Positions 1 through 6,900 of a stretch of 22,868 nucleotides of DNA are shown in pieces. Location: positions 1 to 22,868 of the IMG/VR virus record IMGVR_UViG_3300046373_000063; one strand, given 5' to 3'. Each line of letters starts with the position of its first letter. Within the stretch, counting starts at the first letter, position 1. The DNA comes from a virus. Both the position numbers and the translations under genes were made by a program. The notes under the pieces are model-generated. The model saw only the letters and a program-made list of their open reading frames with translations. It ran no database searches and was not told the DNA's origin.

Positions 1-1190
1 CGGTCGTTGACCATCGTGATCATGACTGGGATGACCTTCCCTTCGTCGACGTCCAGGCCGGCGGCGAGCAGGTCTTCGCTGGTGGCCACGCCGTGGTAAT
101 ACCAGATCTCGAACTGCTCAGCGTCCGGCGCGTTGTACTGCTGCGATTCCTCGAACTTGCGTGCGGCGCCTTCCTTCAGACACATGTCGATGGACGACTC
201 GATGTACATGGGATTGCCGTCGGCGTCCTTCGTGTCCTTCAGGTCGCGCAGCTGGCGCGCGGTGATGCGGTCGCGCTCCCAAACGAAGTTCCCGTTGTGG
301 ATGTCCTCGCCGCACGAGCGGTCAGGGAAGAAATTCCAGTGGTCGATGGCCTTGCTGACTGGCTGGGTCTTGTTCTGGATCTGCAGCGTTGGTTCGCCCG
401 CTTCGTTCTTGACGATCGCGCGCGAGACGGTCTTGGTCGGGATCGGGCCTTTCAGGATCGCCACGCCGACTTTGGCTGCGCCGTTGATGATCTTGCGCTG
501 CTCGGCGTGGAACCGGCCCTCTTCATGCCAGTCCTCGATGCGCTTCTTCGCCTTCTCGACCTTGGCTTTCGCCTCTTCGACCATCTGGCGCGCGGCCTGG
601 CCGATGGTGGTCGGGGCGCCTGGCGCGGCATTTGCCAGCGGCAGCGGGCGCTCGTCGCCGAAGGCCTTGATCAGATCCGGCATCGGCGTCGGGCGAATAT
701 CCCAGTTGCGATCGTCGGTCGGCAGCAGCATATCGGCGGCGCGGCCGGCGCTGAAATCGACATAGGCGCGCGTGATGTTCACGAACACGGTGGAGCCGTC
801 GCCGCCGGCGGTGGTGTCGCTGATCGCGGCGCCGCTGCGGCCATTCAGGTCGCGCGGCTTGACCGTGTGCACGCCTTCATGGCGGTTGGCGTCGTCGATG
901 CCTTCGTAGAATTCCTCATCCTCGCGCCAGATGTCCTCGATGCCCGACTGGCTGCGAGCCTCGACCGACTCCTTGCGCTTCTTGGCCAGGGCCGCGGCAA
1001 ACGCGTCGAGCTGGTCCTGGCGGTGCGCGTCGGCTTCCAGCTTGCGCTGCGCCTCGTCCATCACATCGAACGGGTCGACTTCGTCGTCCAGGCGGTCGAC
1101 GTCGAGCGCGCCGGGCGCATCCTGCCCTGCCTGCGCGCGTGCGGATTCCTCGCGCTGCGCCTGGCGGCGGCGTGCTTTCTGTTTGTCCAT
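1..1190 (-). CDS. Phage portal protein (P22-like type), C-terminus cut by window edge
   Basis: The portal is the dodecameric ring at the capsid vertex through which DNA is packaged and ejected. I translated this frame by hand from the ATG at 1190; it stays open for 396 codons to the window edge, so the C-terminal part is missing. The N-terminus is highly charged (MDKQKARRRQAQREES) and is followed by a helical acidic segment. Further in are segments typical of large portals of this class: IWREDEEFYEG (about residue 88), DRNWDIRPTPMPD (about 160) and WNFFPDRSC, then an acidic long-helix region. The start is 12 nt past the large-terminase stop, with an AGAAAG ribosome site about 7 nt upstream. 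Position directly after the large terminase is standard. Family assignment is from recognisable sequence style and synteny, without an alignment. A long plus-strand ORF across this gene is an antisense shadow. Confidence 0.88.
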   Translation of the reverse strand, partial: MDKQKARRRQAQREESARAQAGQDAPGALDVDRLDDEVDPFDVMDEAQRKLEADAHRQDQLDAFAAALAKKRKESVEARSQSGIEDIWREDEEFYEGIDDANRHEGVHTVKPRDLNGRSGAAISDTTAGGDGSTVFVNITRAYVDFSAGRAADMLLPTDDRNWDIRPTPMPDLIKAFGDERPLPLANAAPGAPTTIGQAARQMVEEAKAKVEKAKKRIEDWHEEGRFHAEQRKIINGAAKVGVAILKGPIPTKTVSRAIVKNEAGEPTLQIQNKTQPVSKAIDHWNFFPDRSCGEDIHNGNFVWERDRITARQLRDLKDTKDADGNPMYIESSIDMCLKEGAARKFEESQQYNAPDAEQFEIWYYHGVATSEDLLAAGLDVDEGKVIPVMITMVND

Positions 1191-1202
1191 GCGGGTGCTT
1201 TC

Positions 1203-2714
1203 TTAATATCCGACGCCCGGATCGTGCGGCTGAAACACACGGATCGAGTCGCCCGGTTCTGGCTCGCGCGTGAGCGGCTTGAAGTGCTTGAACTGCGACA
1301 TCACCAGGTAGCGCATCGCGTCCATCAGGTGGTCATTCTTCTTGACGATCTTGCCGTCGTCGTCGCGCCGGTACATGCGGTACTCGGTGCGCAGGCTGCT
1401 GAGGTTGTTGAAGATCTTGAGGCGCCCGGTCGACAGGCGCTGCCAGACTTCATACAAGCCGGCTTCCACGGCATTCTCGGCCATGTGCAGCTTGAGACCT
1501 TCCTTCTTGTACATGTCGATCAGCTTCGAGCCGTCGATCTGCGAGCGGCCGCGCGATGCTGGGTCGATGACGCCTTCATACGGCCCGCGCGCCTTGATGG
1601 CGCTGGCGTGGATCGCCGGCTCGGCCATGCCGCGGTAGTGCTCCTGCACCAGGTACAGCGTGTCGGTGTCGCGGTCCAGAGCTCCCCACACGACGGCGGT
1701 CTTGTTCCAACCGACGTCCATGGCGTAGCCGCGCGTCCAGAAGGCAGGCAGCGCGAACGGTTCGACCAGGATGTCTTCCTCCTTGATCGGGTAGATCGCG
1801 CCGGCGCCCATCGACGGGATGCCCTTGCTTCGGGCTTCGCGCAGGTGCGGCTCGGACTCGGCCAGCATGCGACGCTTGTCGTCGGCCGACAGGTGCGGCA
1901 CGTCGTCCCAGCCTGCCATCACGACGGCGCGGTCTTCCGTGACCATGATTCCGGATTCGTCCAACTCAAGCCCATCCTCGAAATACTTGCTGATGATCGG
2001 CGTGATGCCGGACAGCGGGGTGAACGTCTCGATCAGCAGGCCGCCGGTCGTCATCAGGCGAATCACGCATTCGGAGCGGATCCCCTCGTTTGCTTCCTCG
2101 TCCAGCCAGATGCCGTCTTTCTCGACGCCCTGGAAGGCTTTGCGCCCCTGCTCGTAGGACTTGAAGCCGATCGTCGACCAGCCGCCGGAGACGTGCTTGA
2201 CGTGCAGCGTGTCCATGGCGCCGTTGCTGTTCGGGCGGAACGTGGCCTTGCCCATCACATCGCCAGGAATCAGGCCGGTGCCGGGATCCTCGCGGGTGCC
2301 GCACAACTTCGCCTGCGTGATGTCGCGCACGGTTTCGTTCGTGTCGCCGGCCACCCACCAGTGATTCGGGCGGTCGAAGCGGTGGCCTTCCCACCAATCC
2401 GGATACAGCCCGGTCAGGTGACAGACGACCTCATAGCCGCCTCCGCCTTCGGTCTTGCCGACCCGGTTGCCGGCGATGAAGCCGCGCGTCTTGCGCAGCG
2501 CGCCGAGCTTGAAGAACGCCATGTGCTTCTTGTACAGGTGGCGTGCCAGCGGTCCGCTGTCCGGGTAGTAGGTCCAGAACTTGCGCTTGGCCGCGCGCCT
2601 GGCCTGCTCCTTGAGCAGCTTCAGATACAGTTCCTTCTTCTCCCGCTCAGTGGACGGGAGCGCCAACGCCGAGCTGCTTTTGGAGCTCTCGGGCTTGTCG
2701 GTCGAGTTCATCAT
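1203..2714 (-). CDS. terL: Terminase large subunit
   Basis: This is the ATPase/nuclease motor that cuts concatemeric DNA and pumps it through the portal. The 503 aa fit the usual length. The Walker A motif GNRVGKTE lies at residues 82-89 and Walker B with the catalytic acid, GIWLDEE, at 201-207. The C-terminal RNase H-like nuclease shows AMDVGW (Asp333), VIDPASRG (Asp384) and DHLMDAMRY (Asp461/Asp465). The start is the first of two adjacent ATGs and has GGAG 7 nt upstream. That start lies inside the small terminase gene, giving a 68-nt overlap. The N-terminal 25 residues are Ser/Glu-rich and probably variable. Function is well supported; the packaging strategy (headful or cos) cannot be told from this sequence. 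Confidence 0.96.
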   Translation of the reverse strand: MMNSTDKPESSKSSSALALPSTEREKKELYLKLLKEQARRAAKRKFWTYYPDSGPLARHLYKKHMAFFKLGALRKTRGFIAGNRVGKTEGGGGYEVVCHLTGLYPDWWEGHRFDRPNHWWVAGDTNETVRDITQAKLCGTREDPGTGLIPGDVMGKATFRPNSNGAMDTLHVKHVSGGWSTIGFKSYEQGRKAFQGVEKDGIWLDEEANEGIRSECVIRLMTTGGLLIETFTPLSGITPIISKYFEDGLELDESGIMVTEDRAVVMAGWDDVPHLSADDKRRMLAESEPHLREARSKGIPSMGAGAIYPIKEEDILVEPFALPAFWTRGYAMDVGWNKTAVVWGALDRDTDTLYLVQEHYRGMAEPAIHASAIKARGPYEGVIDPASRGRSQIDGSKLIDMYKKEGLKLHMAENAVEAGLYEVWQRLSTGRLKIFNNLSSLRTEYRMYRRDDDGKIVKKNDHLMDAMRYLVMSQFKHFKPLTREPEPGDSIRVFQPHDPGVGY

Positions 2715-3162
2715 CTGTCAGCTCCGCAAATTCGCCCGGCTTGCCGACCTCGGCCTTCTTGATGAACATGCCGATCTCGGTGCCGAGCAGTTCCAGCGCC
2801 TTGTTCGCGGCCGGCAGGTTCTGCTTGTACTCGCCCGTTTCATTGCCCTCGCTGTCGCGCACCGGCTCTGCTGCTTTGGCCATGGCCACGTTCTCCATCA
2901 ACTGGGCGATGATCCATTCTTTGGTCAGCCCAGCCTTCTCAATCACTGCCTGGCGTACTTCGGCGTGCTGTTGCTCCTTCAATGCTCGGAGATAAGCAAT
3001 TCTCTCGCAAACCGGAGCATTCTTTAGCAAACGAGCAGCAGACGGGCCCGCGCCTTTTTCGGAATAGCCTGCTAAAACATAGGCTTGCGTTGCGCTCTCT
3101 CCGTTAGCAATCAACTGGCAGAAATGCTCATGCTTGGCATTGTCCAGGGGGATGTTCTGCAT
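2647..3162 (-). CDS. terS: Terminase small subunit
   Basis: This is the DNA-recognition subunit of the packaging motor, 171 aa. The N-terminal half has the typical helix-turn-helix pattern of the Terminase_2 family: HFCQLIANGESATQAYVLAGY, then a Ser/Ala/Leu-rich helix with RLLKNAPVCERI (residues 10-55). A middle Glu/Ala-rich oligomerisation helix follows, then NKALELLGTEIGMF (about 120-133), a segment commonly seen near the end of these proteins. The C-terminal acidic/basic tail would contact the large subunit. An AGAGG ribosome site precedes ATG 3162. The C-terminal 22 codons are also read in another frame as the start of the large terminase. Confidence 0.93.
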   Translation of the reverse strand: MQNIPLDNAKHEHFCQLIANGESATQAYVLAGYSEKGAGPSAARLLKNAPVCERIAYLRALKEQQHAEVRQAVIEKAGLTKEWIIAQLMENVAMAKAAEPVRDSEGNETGEYKQNLPAANKALELLGTEIGMFIKKAEVGKPGEFAELTDDELDRQARELQKQLGVGAPVH

Positions 3163-3190
3163 AGGTGCCTCTGCTGCGCTCTACTGGCGC

Positions 3191-3409
3191 TTATGCCCAA
3201 TAGGCGTGGTAGCCCGTGTCGCGCTGGCTGGCGTTGATCGCGCTGCGGCGGTCATCGTGGATCTTGACGACCTTGATGTGCTCGGGCAGCGGGGTGAAGG
3301 CGCAGACCTCGACCATCGTGGCGCTGTCGGCGCGGGTAATGATGGCCGGGCGATCGCCACCCATGTCGGCGAGGATGATCGTGGCGCCCATCGTTGCGGT
3401 GCGGGTCAT
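3191..3409 (-). CDS. Hypothetical phage protein, 72 aa
   Basis: I do not recognise this protein. It is small, with an even mixture of residues, no membrane segment and no cysteine motif; the sequence has several short beta-like stretches (GATIILADM, VEVCAFTPL, HIKVVKIH). It sits 28 nt upstream of the small terminase and 2 nt after the 96-aa gene, so it is part of the head of the late packaging operon. It is accepted as real because of this tight spacing and because the frame gives a protein-like composition, unlike the other frames. No function can be inferred. Confidence 0.7.
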   Translation of the reverse strand: MTRTATMGATIILADMGGDRPAIITRADSATMVEVCAFTPLPEHIKVVKIHDDRRSAINASQRDTGYHAYWA

Positions 3410-3411
3410 GA

Positions 3412-3702
3412 TCAGCTCCGGTTCAGGGGGATGCCGCGCGCCTGGTTGAAGCCGGCGCCGAAGAGGGCGTCGGCGTCGTCCTGTGCGGGCTCGGCTTCAC
3501 TCTGGCCGGCGCCGCCGAGGTACTGGCGGGCTTGCTCGAGCGCCGCGTCGAGGTCGAGCGGCTTGCGCAGCGGGTCACTCGGGCCGTTCTGCTCGAAGAC
3601 CAGGAACATGCCGTCACCTTGCGGAACGATTGTGATGCCGCCTTGCTTTGGTGTGGCTTCCGGCGGCTGGCCGGGGGTGGCCTGTTGGGTCGGATCGATC
3701 AT
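3412..3702 (-). CDS. Hypothetical phage protein, 96 aa
   Basis: Unrecognised. The N-terminus is Pro/Gln-rich and looks disordered (MIDPTQQATPGQPPEATPK). It is followed by a possible beta hairpin (GGITIVPQGDGMFLVFEQNG) and a helix (LDAALEQARQYL); the C-terminal tail is acidic. It starts 3 nt after the stop of the 58-aa gene and ends 2 nt before the start of the 72-aa gene, so the three small genes appear to be translated together ahead of the terminases. The organisation resembles small head-completion or packaging accessory genes, but no motif supports a specific role. Confidence 0.72.
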   Translation of the reverse strand: MIDPTQQATPGQPPEATPKQGGITIVPQGDGMFLVFEQNGPSDPLRKPLDLDAALEQARQYLGGAGQSEAEPAQDDADALFGAGFNQARGIPLNRS

Positions 3703-3705
3703 CGC

Positions 3706-3882
3706 TTACTCGCCGGCTTGGGTGGCGGCGGCAGCTGGTGCTTCTGCGGGCGCTTCGTCCTTGGCCTCGGCCCAGTCCTTTTTGTGCTCGATGTGCTTGA
3801 GGAATTCGCTGGCTTGGGCGTGGTCCGCAAAATGGCACTCCTGGTCGGTGGTCTTGTTGCGCAGCGTGATCGATTGGTCCAT
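3706..3882 (-). CDS. Small hypothetical phage protein, 58 aa
   Basis: Hand translation from ATG 3882 gives MDQSITLRNKTTDQECHFAD, continuing to a stop at 3706. Residues 1-42 look like a folded beta-alpha unit with charged residues (EFLKHIEHKKDWAEAK). The last 16 residues are an Ala/Pro/Glu-rich tail. AAGAGAG lies at ribosome-site distance upstream. It fits exactly between the leader region and the 96-aa gene, whose start is 3 nt beyond this stop. It is probably the first gene of the late operon. Longer open frames over the same bases have Arg/Ser/Pro-rich translations typical of shadows. Function is unknown. Confidence 0.72.
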   Translation of the reverse strand: MDQSITLRNKTTDQECHFADHAQASEFLKHIEHKKDWAEAKDEAPAEAPAAAATQAGE

Positions 3883-4032
3883 TGTGGCTCTCTTGTGAGG
3901 TGTTGGAGGTGAGGGGTGCCGCTGGCCTGTTCTGCGCGCGGGGAGAAATCCCGCGTCAGGTTCCGCATCATCCAGCGTCGTGCGGCCCTTGCGCTGCCCA
4001 GGCTGGAGTGACCGCGTGCCGTTTCAGGTTGT

Positions 4033-4060
4033 AAAACCCCGGCGCTGTTGAGCGGCCGGG
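4033..4060 (-). terminator. Terminator-like hairpin in late leader
   Basis: On the minus strand CCCGGC (4060-4055) pairs with GCCGGG (4043-4038). An inner GCT/AGC extension follows, with one bulged C and a CAAC loop, and the stem runs into GTTTTA. It has the form of a factor-independent terminator with a short U-tract. Three bases before it stands a separate perfect hairpin, GCTCTC-ACATC-GAGAGC (4080-4064). It lies about 150 nt upstream of the first late gene, so it would block late transcription unless bypassed. Confidence 0.6.
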
Positions 4061-4153
4061 CAAGCTCTCGATGTGAGAGCGAGGGAGACAACGGGCGCCA
4101 TTGCTGGCGAATAATGTGAATTATTGGAAATGATTCGCGCCTCGTTTTGCCAT

Positions 4154-4182
4154 AAAAAAAGCCCGCTTGTGGCAGGCTTTTT
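4154..4182. terminator. Factor-independent terminator ending the accessory operon
   Basis: A run of seven A (4154-4160) is followed by GCC, a loop region, then GGC and five T (4178-4182). The stem is AAAAAGCC/GGCTTTTT with partial inner pairing. A/T tracts on both sides make it usable in both directions. On the minus strand it follows the last accessory gene (stop at 4267) by about 85 nt, so it most likely ends transcription of the accessory block before the late operon begins. Confidence 0.8.
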
Positions 4183-4266
4183 GCTGTAGTGACAATTCTG
4201 AGGGGTATCAGTAATTTGGATTGTGAGCCATGAATTGTGCTCAGTCAACTAATTGATGGAAATATT

Positions 4267-4422
4267 TTAAGAATACATGGGCGCTACCCGGGCCCGGCGG
4301 TCGAACCCACTGCGGCGCTCGCCGCGGCGCCGGCTGAACATCACAGGGGCGAACAGGCCGGCCAGGAAGGTGCGCCAGGTGCGGCGCTCGATCGTGGTGC
4401 GGCGATCGGTGCGCGGCTTCAT
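4267..4422 (-). CDS. Small Arg-rich hypothetical protein, 51 aa
   Basis: Hand translation from ATG 4422 gives a very basic protein beginning MKPRTDRRTTIERRTWRTF. A short hydrophobic stretch (FLAGLFAPVMF, about residues 19-29) follows, then RRRGERRSGFDRR. Its start overlaps the stop of the 83-aa gene by 4 nt (ATGA), which strongly suggests translational coupling. The Arg-rich flanks around one hydrophobic patch could indicate membrane association or nucleic-acid binding. I do not recognise the family. It is the last gene before the terminator at 4154-4182. Confidence 0.66.
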   Translation of the reverse strand: MKPRTDRRTTIERRTWRTFLAGLFAPVMFSRRRGERRSGFDRRARVAPMYS

Positions 4423-4670
4423 GATGCGCCTCCGGCCTTGACCCACTCCACGAGATCATCAAGCAGGTGGTCGCGCCGCTCACCGCCATCCATCGACATG
4501 CCGGCAAAGTCGACGAACCAGCCGTGATATTCATCCGGAGTCACCGCGAATCTGCGGGATCGCCCATCCTCCAGCCATACGGTCAGCGTGCTCGGCTCCA
4601 GCAGAACACGCGGCCATTGCCTAGTGATGCGGTTCTTCATCGGTGGGTAGTACTGTTGCATCCATGTCAT
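4419..4670 (-). CDS. Hypothetical phage protein, 83 aa (possible DUF2442-like)
   Basis: Starts MTWMQQYYPPMKNRITRQWP. The centre, LLEPSTLTVWLEDGRSRRFAV, is followed by YHGWFVDFAGMSMDGGERRDHLLDDLVEWVKAGG. The pattern of a short beta sheet with a DGR turn followed by a Trp/acidic helix loosely resembles small DUF2442-type proteins, but that is only an impression. Both ends overlap neighbours by 4 nt (ATGA), so it is embedded in a coupled operon. Function is unknown. Confidence 0.78.
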   Translation of the reverse strand: MTWMQQYYPPMKNRITRQWPRVLLEPSTLTVWLEDGRSRRFAVTPDEYHGWFVDFAGMSMDGGERRDHLLDDLVEWVKAGGAS

Positions 4671-4933
4671 GATTCGCTCCCGGCCTTGGCTGATGCGCTA
4701 CCAGTGCCTAAGCAAATCGAACATTCGACGTTATGAGGCGTCCAGTCCCTTGAGTCGTGCAGCAGGACTAGGCCGCTGCCTTTGCAACTCGGGCAAATGT
4801 CAGCGCCCATGATATTGAGATACGCAGTTGCCATGTCAAGCCAGCCAGATCCAGGCCTTTCGCGCTTTATCCGATCAACGTCTGCTTGCGCTGCCTTGTG
4901 AGCCTGGCCCAATGTTTCAAATGGAAACAGCAT
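4667..4933 (-). CDS. Small protein with paired CxxC zinc-binding motifs, 88 aa
   Basis: The N-terminal 40 residues are helical (LGQAHKAAQADVDRIKRER). The C-terminal half contains CPSCKGSG (Cys47, Cys50) and CSICLGTG (Cys71, Cys74). These are two CxxCxGxG motifs of the kind that form the zinc centre in DnaJ and in many small phage zinc proteins. No J domain is present, so it is not a DnaJ. It probably binds one zinc through the four cysteines; the partner is unknown. It overlaps the next gene by 4 nt and the upstream gene by 17 nt. Confidence 0.8.
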   Translation of the reverse strand: MLFPFETLGQAHKAAQADVDRIKRERPGSGWLDMATAYLNIMGADICPSCKGSGLVLLHDSRDWTPHNVECSICLGTGSASAKAGSES

Positions 4934-5132
4934 TGTTACCTCCTGTGTGGCTCTTTGTTGGGAAAGCGTTCGCGCAGCTCGGCGGCAGGTAGCCGCGCGC
5001 CTTCATCAGCGCGCGCATGTCGGGCGCCTTGGGTTTGCCGTCCTGGCCCATGCACTGCCCGACCAGTTCATCCAGGGCGCGCGTCATTACCTTGAGCGCG
5101 GTTTCGATTACGAACAGTTCATCCTTGTCCAT
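4917..5132 (-). CDS. Hypothetical phage protein, 71 aa
   Basis: Unrecognised. The N-terminal half is an amphipathic helical unit (ELFVIETALKVMTRALDELVGQCMG). The C-terminal half is looser (MRALMKARGYLPPSCANAFPTKS). It overlaps both neighbours by 14-17 nt, consistent with coupled translation within the accessory block. No membrane segment or catalytic motif is visible. Confidence 0.7.
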   Translation of the reverse strand: MDKDELFVIETALKVMTRALDELVGQCMGQDGKPKAPDMRALMKARGYLPPSCANAFPTKSHTGGNNAVSI

Positions 5133-5844
5133 GATCGCTCCCGTCCTTCAACTCGACAAGGTCGCCAGTCGCAACCCAGCTGGGCGCACCCCTCGGCCAT
5201 GCGTCCAAATCTGCGGGGATCATCGCCCACTCACCGGGGTAGGTCTCGCCTTCCTCGATCGCCCAGCCGCGGGTGAATTCGAATTCCTTGCCGTCGAGCT
5301 GATCCGCCTCCGGCCTCACATCCAGGCCGATGTCGCGCCGGATCTTGACGCGGTAGCGCGCCCGCCAGGGCGGCTCGTCATCTGGCTTGGGCTCCGGTGC
5401 TTTGGCTTGCGCTTCAATAGCAGCGTCGATGGCTTCTCGCGGCGAGTTGGACCATTCGTTGATTCGGGTATAGCGCCAAACGTCGTGGCCGTCATTGTCG
5501 AACCACTTCATCGGCAGGCCGTGCGCGAGAACGTATTCCAGCCGTACAGCGTTCTTCGCATCATCCGTCAGCGCACTGGCCGCCCCGGCCAGCACCTCAA
5601 AGCTAGCATCCATGCGGGTTTCGGCGGTTTTTGACCCGTTTTGGCCAGCACCAGAACTCGCGCTCGGCTCGGTGCTGGCTTTGCGCTGTTGCATGGCTGC
5701 ACACCAGAACAGCCAGTAGGTATTCAGCACGTAGTCGCGGTATCCGTCGCACTCGTCCGAGCGGATGAAGTCCTTGACGTGCGTGATGCGGCGCGCGGCC
5801 GCCTCAAAGCCTGCGCGGAACTGCTCGTTCGATTCGGTGCTCAT
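5119..5844 (-). CDS. Hypothetical phage protein, 241 aa, mosaic
   Basis: Three parts can be seen. Residues 1-55 are helical and include an aromatic run (YVLNTYWLFWCAAMQQRK). Residues 56-80 are a Ser/Gly/Ala linker ending in AETRMDASFEVL. Residues 90-241 are acidic and Trp-rich (MKWFDNDGHDVWRY, FTRGWAIEEGETYPGEWAM). The ETRMD segment recurs in the 569-aa protein, with 17 identical bases at 5608-5624 and 8031-8047. This suggests exchange of segments between accessory genes. It ends in WVATGDLVELKDG. Function is not recognised. The start overlaps the stop of the upstream gene by 4 nt. Confidence 0.76.
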   Translation of the reverse strand: MSTESNEQFRAGFEAAARRITHVKDFIRSDECDGYRDYVLNTYWLFWCAAMQQRKASTEPSASSGAGQNGSKTAETRMDASFEVLAGAASALTDDAKNAVRLEYVLAHGLPMKWFDNDGHDVWRYTRINEWSNSPREAIDAAIEAQAKAPEPKPDDEPPWRARYRVKIRRDIGLDVRPEADQLDGKEFEFTRGWAIEEGETYPGEWAMIPADLDAWPRGAPSWVATGDLVELKDGSDHGQG

Positions 5845-6158
5845 GCCGCCCTCCCGAGTTTGTCCGATCGCGCGAGCAAATCGGCGACTTCTTCGGGGCG
5901 GTAGCGCTCCAGCTTCACTTCCATCTCAACGCCCTTATTTCCCTTCGCCGCTTCGCGCTTCACTTCAGCGCACGCCCGCTCGATGGCGAACTCGTAGGCG
6001 TCCATGTCGAACCATGCGACGTTCGCCCATCCGATACTGACGACCCACAGCTTCACCCAGCCCGATTCTTCAATTCGGCGCTTGCGCGCGCGGGCCGCCT
6101 CGATAAAGAAGTCCAGCTGGTCCTCGTCTAACTTGTCGATGTATTCGGTCGTGCTCAC
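5841..6158 (-). CDS. Hypothetical phage protein, 105 aa, GTG start
   Basis: The protein starts at GTG 6158, which overlaps the TGA of the upstream gene (GTGA); AGAAAGGAAAG stands upstream as the ribosome site. The sequence is helical and charged: LDEDQLDFFIEAARARKRRIEESG, then a hydrophobic strand (VKLWVVSIGWANVAWF), then YEFAIERACAEVKREAAKG and a C-terminal YRPEEVADLLARSDK. No known motif is visible. The ribosome site is part of a junction repeat shared by four neighbouring genes. Confidence 0.72.
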   Translation of the reverse strand: MSTTEYIDKLDEDQLDFFIEAARARKRRIEESGWVKLWVVSIGWANVAWFDMDAYEFAIERACAEVKREAAKGNKGVEMEVKLERYRPEEVADLLARSDKLGRAA

Positions 6159-6607
6159 GGTGCTTTCCTTTCTACGCCTACCTGCTCAAAACAGCGCTTG
6201 TAGCGGTTGCGGTATGGTTCTTTTTCCAGCTTCGCGAGCAGCGCGCGGTTTGCGCCGCCATCGTCACGCTTGTTGCAGCACCATCCGCTGTCGCCAGTGG
6301 AGCCTTCCGCGCTGTCGTCGTCGGCCCATTCCAGATGTTTGCAGGCGTGGCAGTTCCGCACTTCGGTCAGCGTCTCGACGGCAATACGCTTCACCAGCGC
6401 GCCACGGTCGCATGTTTCGCACAGGTAGTCGGCAGGGTCGCGCGACTGGCCTTCGTTGATGAAGCAGCGCGCGATGTCGGACTCAGTGGCGTCGCGTAGT
6501 GTAAGGGTCTGCCCAGGGCGGACATCAGCCCACCAGCCCTGCTGCTCGCGCGGGATCTCGACCATGATGCGCTTGCGGGATTTCAGCTTGGCGCGGTACG
6601 TTTTCAT
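6155..6607 (-). CDS. Cys-rich hypothetical protein, 150 aa
   Basis: I place the start at ATG 6607, which overlaps the upstream stop (ATGA) and has GGCGGGAG upstream. The frame is open for another 118 codons, but that extension is Arg-rich shadow over a real neighbour. The N-terminus is basic (MKTYRAKLKSRKRIMVEIP). A possible beta region follows (GWWADVRPGQTLTLRDA). Later come CETC (63-66), CHAC (86-89) and CC (110-111), with YRNRYKRCFEQ near the end, so metal binding is likely. It ends in VGVERKAP, encoded by the junction repeat. Function is unknown. Confidence 0.72.
   Translation of the reverse strand: MKTYRAKLKSRKRIMVEIPREQQGWWADVRPGQTLTLRDATESDIARCFINEGQSRDPADYLCETCDRGALVKRIAVETLTEVRNCHACKHLEWADDDSAEGSTGDSGWCCNKRDDGGANRALLAKLEKEPYRNRYKRCFEQVGVERKAP
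6167..6185 (-). repeat. Gene-junction repeat, copy 1 of 4
   Basis: Minus-strand GCAGGTAGGCGTAGAAAGG. It encodes the VGVER near the end of the 150-aa protein, and its purine end is the ribosome site of the GTG-started 105-aa gene. It differs from the copy at 6616-6634 by one base. Confidence 0.75.
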
Positions 6608-6900
6608 GGCTCCCGCCTTTCTGCGCCTACCTGCGATGAATCCGAATTGATGAAGTGAATCAGGGTGCGGACTCCAGCGTTTAACGCGGCCTGCCCTTTG
6701 ATGCGCCATCTGCCGCTGCCGGGCGTGTAGTCGATCACATGGTCTTTCGTTTCGATTCGCAGGTGCCAGCCGCCGTCGAGCGCCGAGAATGCGATTCCGG
6801 CGTGTTGCAACGCTTGAGTGCCGCGCCGGCGGCCTTCCGCCCTGCGCTCTTTGCGCGCCTGCGCGACTACCTGCCAATGCCCTTGCTGTGTCAGTACCAT
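6604..6900 (-). CDS. Hypothetical phage protein, 98 aa
   Basis: The start at ATG 6900 is chosen because a perfect AGGAGG lies 9 nt upstream; the frame extends 23 codons further to 6969 without support. The N-terminus has a basic helix (WQVVAQARKERRAEGRRRG). The core LRIETKDHVIDYTPGSGRWRIKG looks like an antiparallel beta unit. The C-terminal helix is followed by the tail VGAERREP, written by the junction repeat. Its stop overlaps the next start (ATGA). The family is not recognised. Confidence 0.7.
   Translation of the reverse strand: MVLTQQGHWQVVAQARKERRAEGRRRGTQALQHAGIAFSALDGGWHLRIETKDHVIDYTPGSGRWRIKGQAALNAGVRTLIHFINSDSSQVGAERREP
6616..6634 (-). repeat. Gene-junction repeat, copy 2 of 4
   Basis: Minus-strand GCAGGTAGGCGCAGAAAGG. 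It encodes the C-terminal VGAER of the 98-aa protein and also provides part of the ribosome site for the next gene. Related copies are at 6167-6185 (one mismatch in 19 bp), 7215-7231 and 7421-7437 (these two identical over 17 bp, with CGGTAGGCGCAAAGG as core). All four sit just before a stop that overlaps the following start. Confidence 0.75.

Larger units (their letters stand above)
3883..4266 (-). promoter_or_regulatory. Gene-free leader between accessory block and late operon
   Basis: About 380 bases without a credible gene. In the reading direction it holds the terminator at 4182-4154, an AT-rich patch (about 4140-4090) with minus-strand -10-like hexamers (AATAAT, CATTAT) but no convincing -35, a hairpin at 4080-4064, a terminator-like hairpin at 4060-4033, and a further hairpin at 3937-3955 (CGCGGG/CCCGCG, 7-nt loop). 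By position this should carry the late promoter and an untranslated leader. The arrangement recalls lambda pR' and its downstream terminator, which a Q protein overrides. That reading is inference; the promoter itself is not well defined by eye. Confidence 0.5.

Noticed and set aside
93-2762. 889-aa open frame on the plus strand
   Set aside because: It is antisense to the portal and large terminase genes, whose motifs are clear. The translation is Leu/Val/Arg/Ala-rich with no domain, a usual result of GC-rich third positions on the opposite strand.
3900-4090. Possible tRNA in the leader (paired GC stems)
   Set aside because: I looked for a cloverleaf with T-loop and anticodon arm and saw none; the stems are separate hairpins.
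3699-4091. 130-aa minus-strand frame over the late leader
   Set aside because: Translation is Arg/Ser/Pro/Thr-rich low complexity, runs through the terminator-like hairpin, and overlaps the better supported 58-aa gene.
4024-4248. 74-aa minus-strand frame
   Set aside because: It spans both the poly-A/T terminator at 4154-4182 and the hairpin at 4033-4060, with no ribosome site; not compatible with a gene here.
4241-4534. 97-aa minus-strand frame
   Set aside because: It lies in a different frame across the 83-aa and 51-aa genes, and has a His/Arg/Pro-rich shadow composition.
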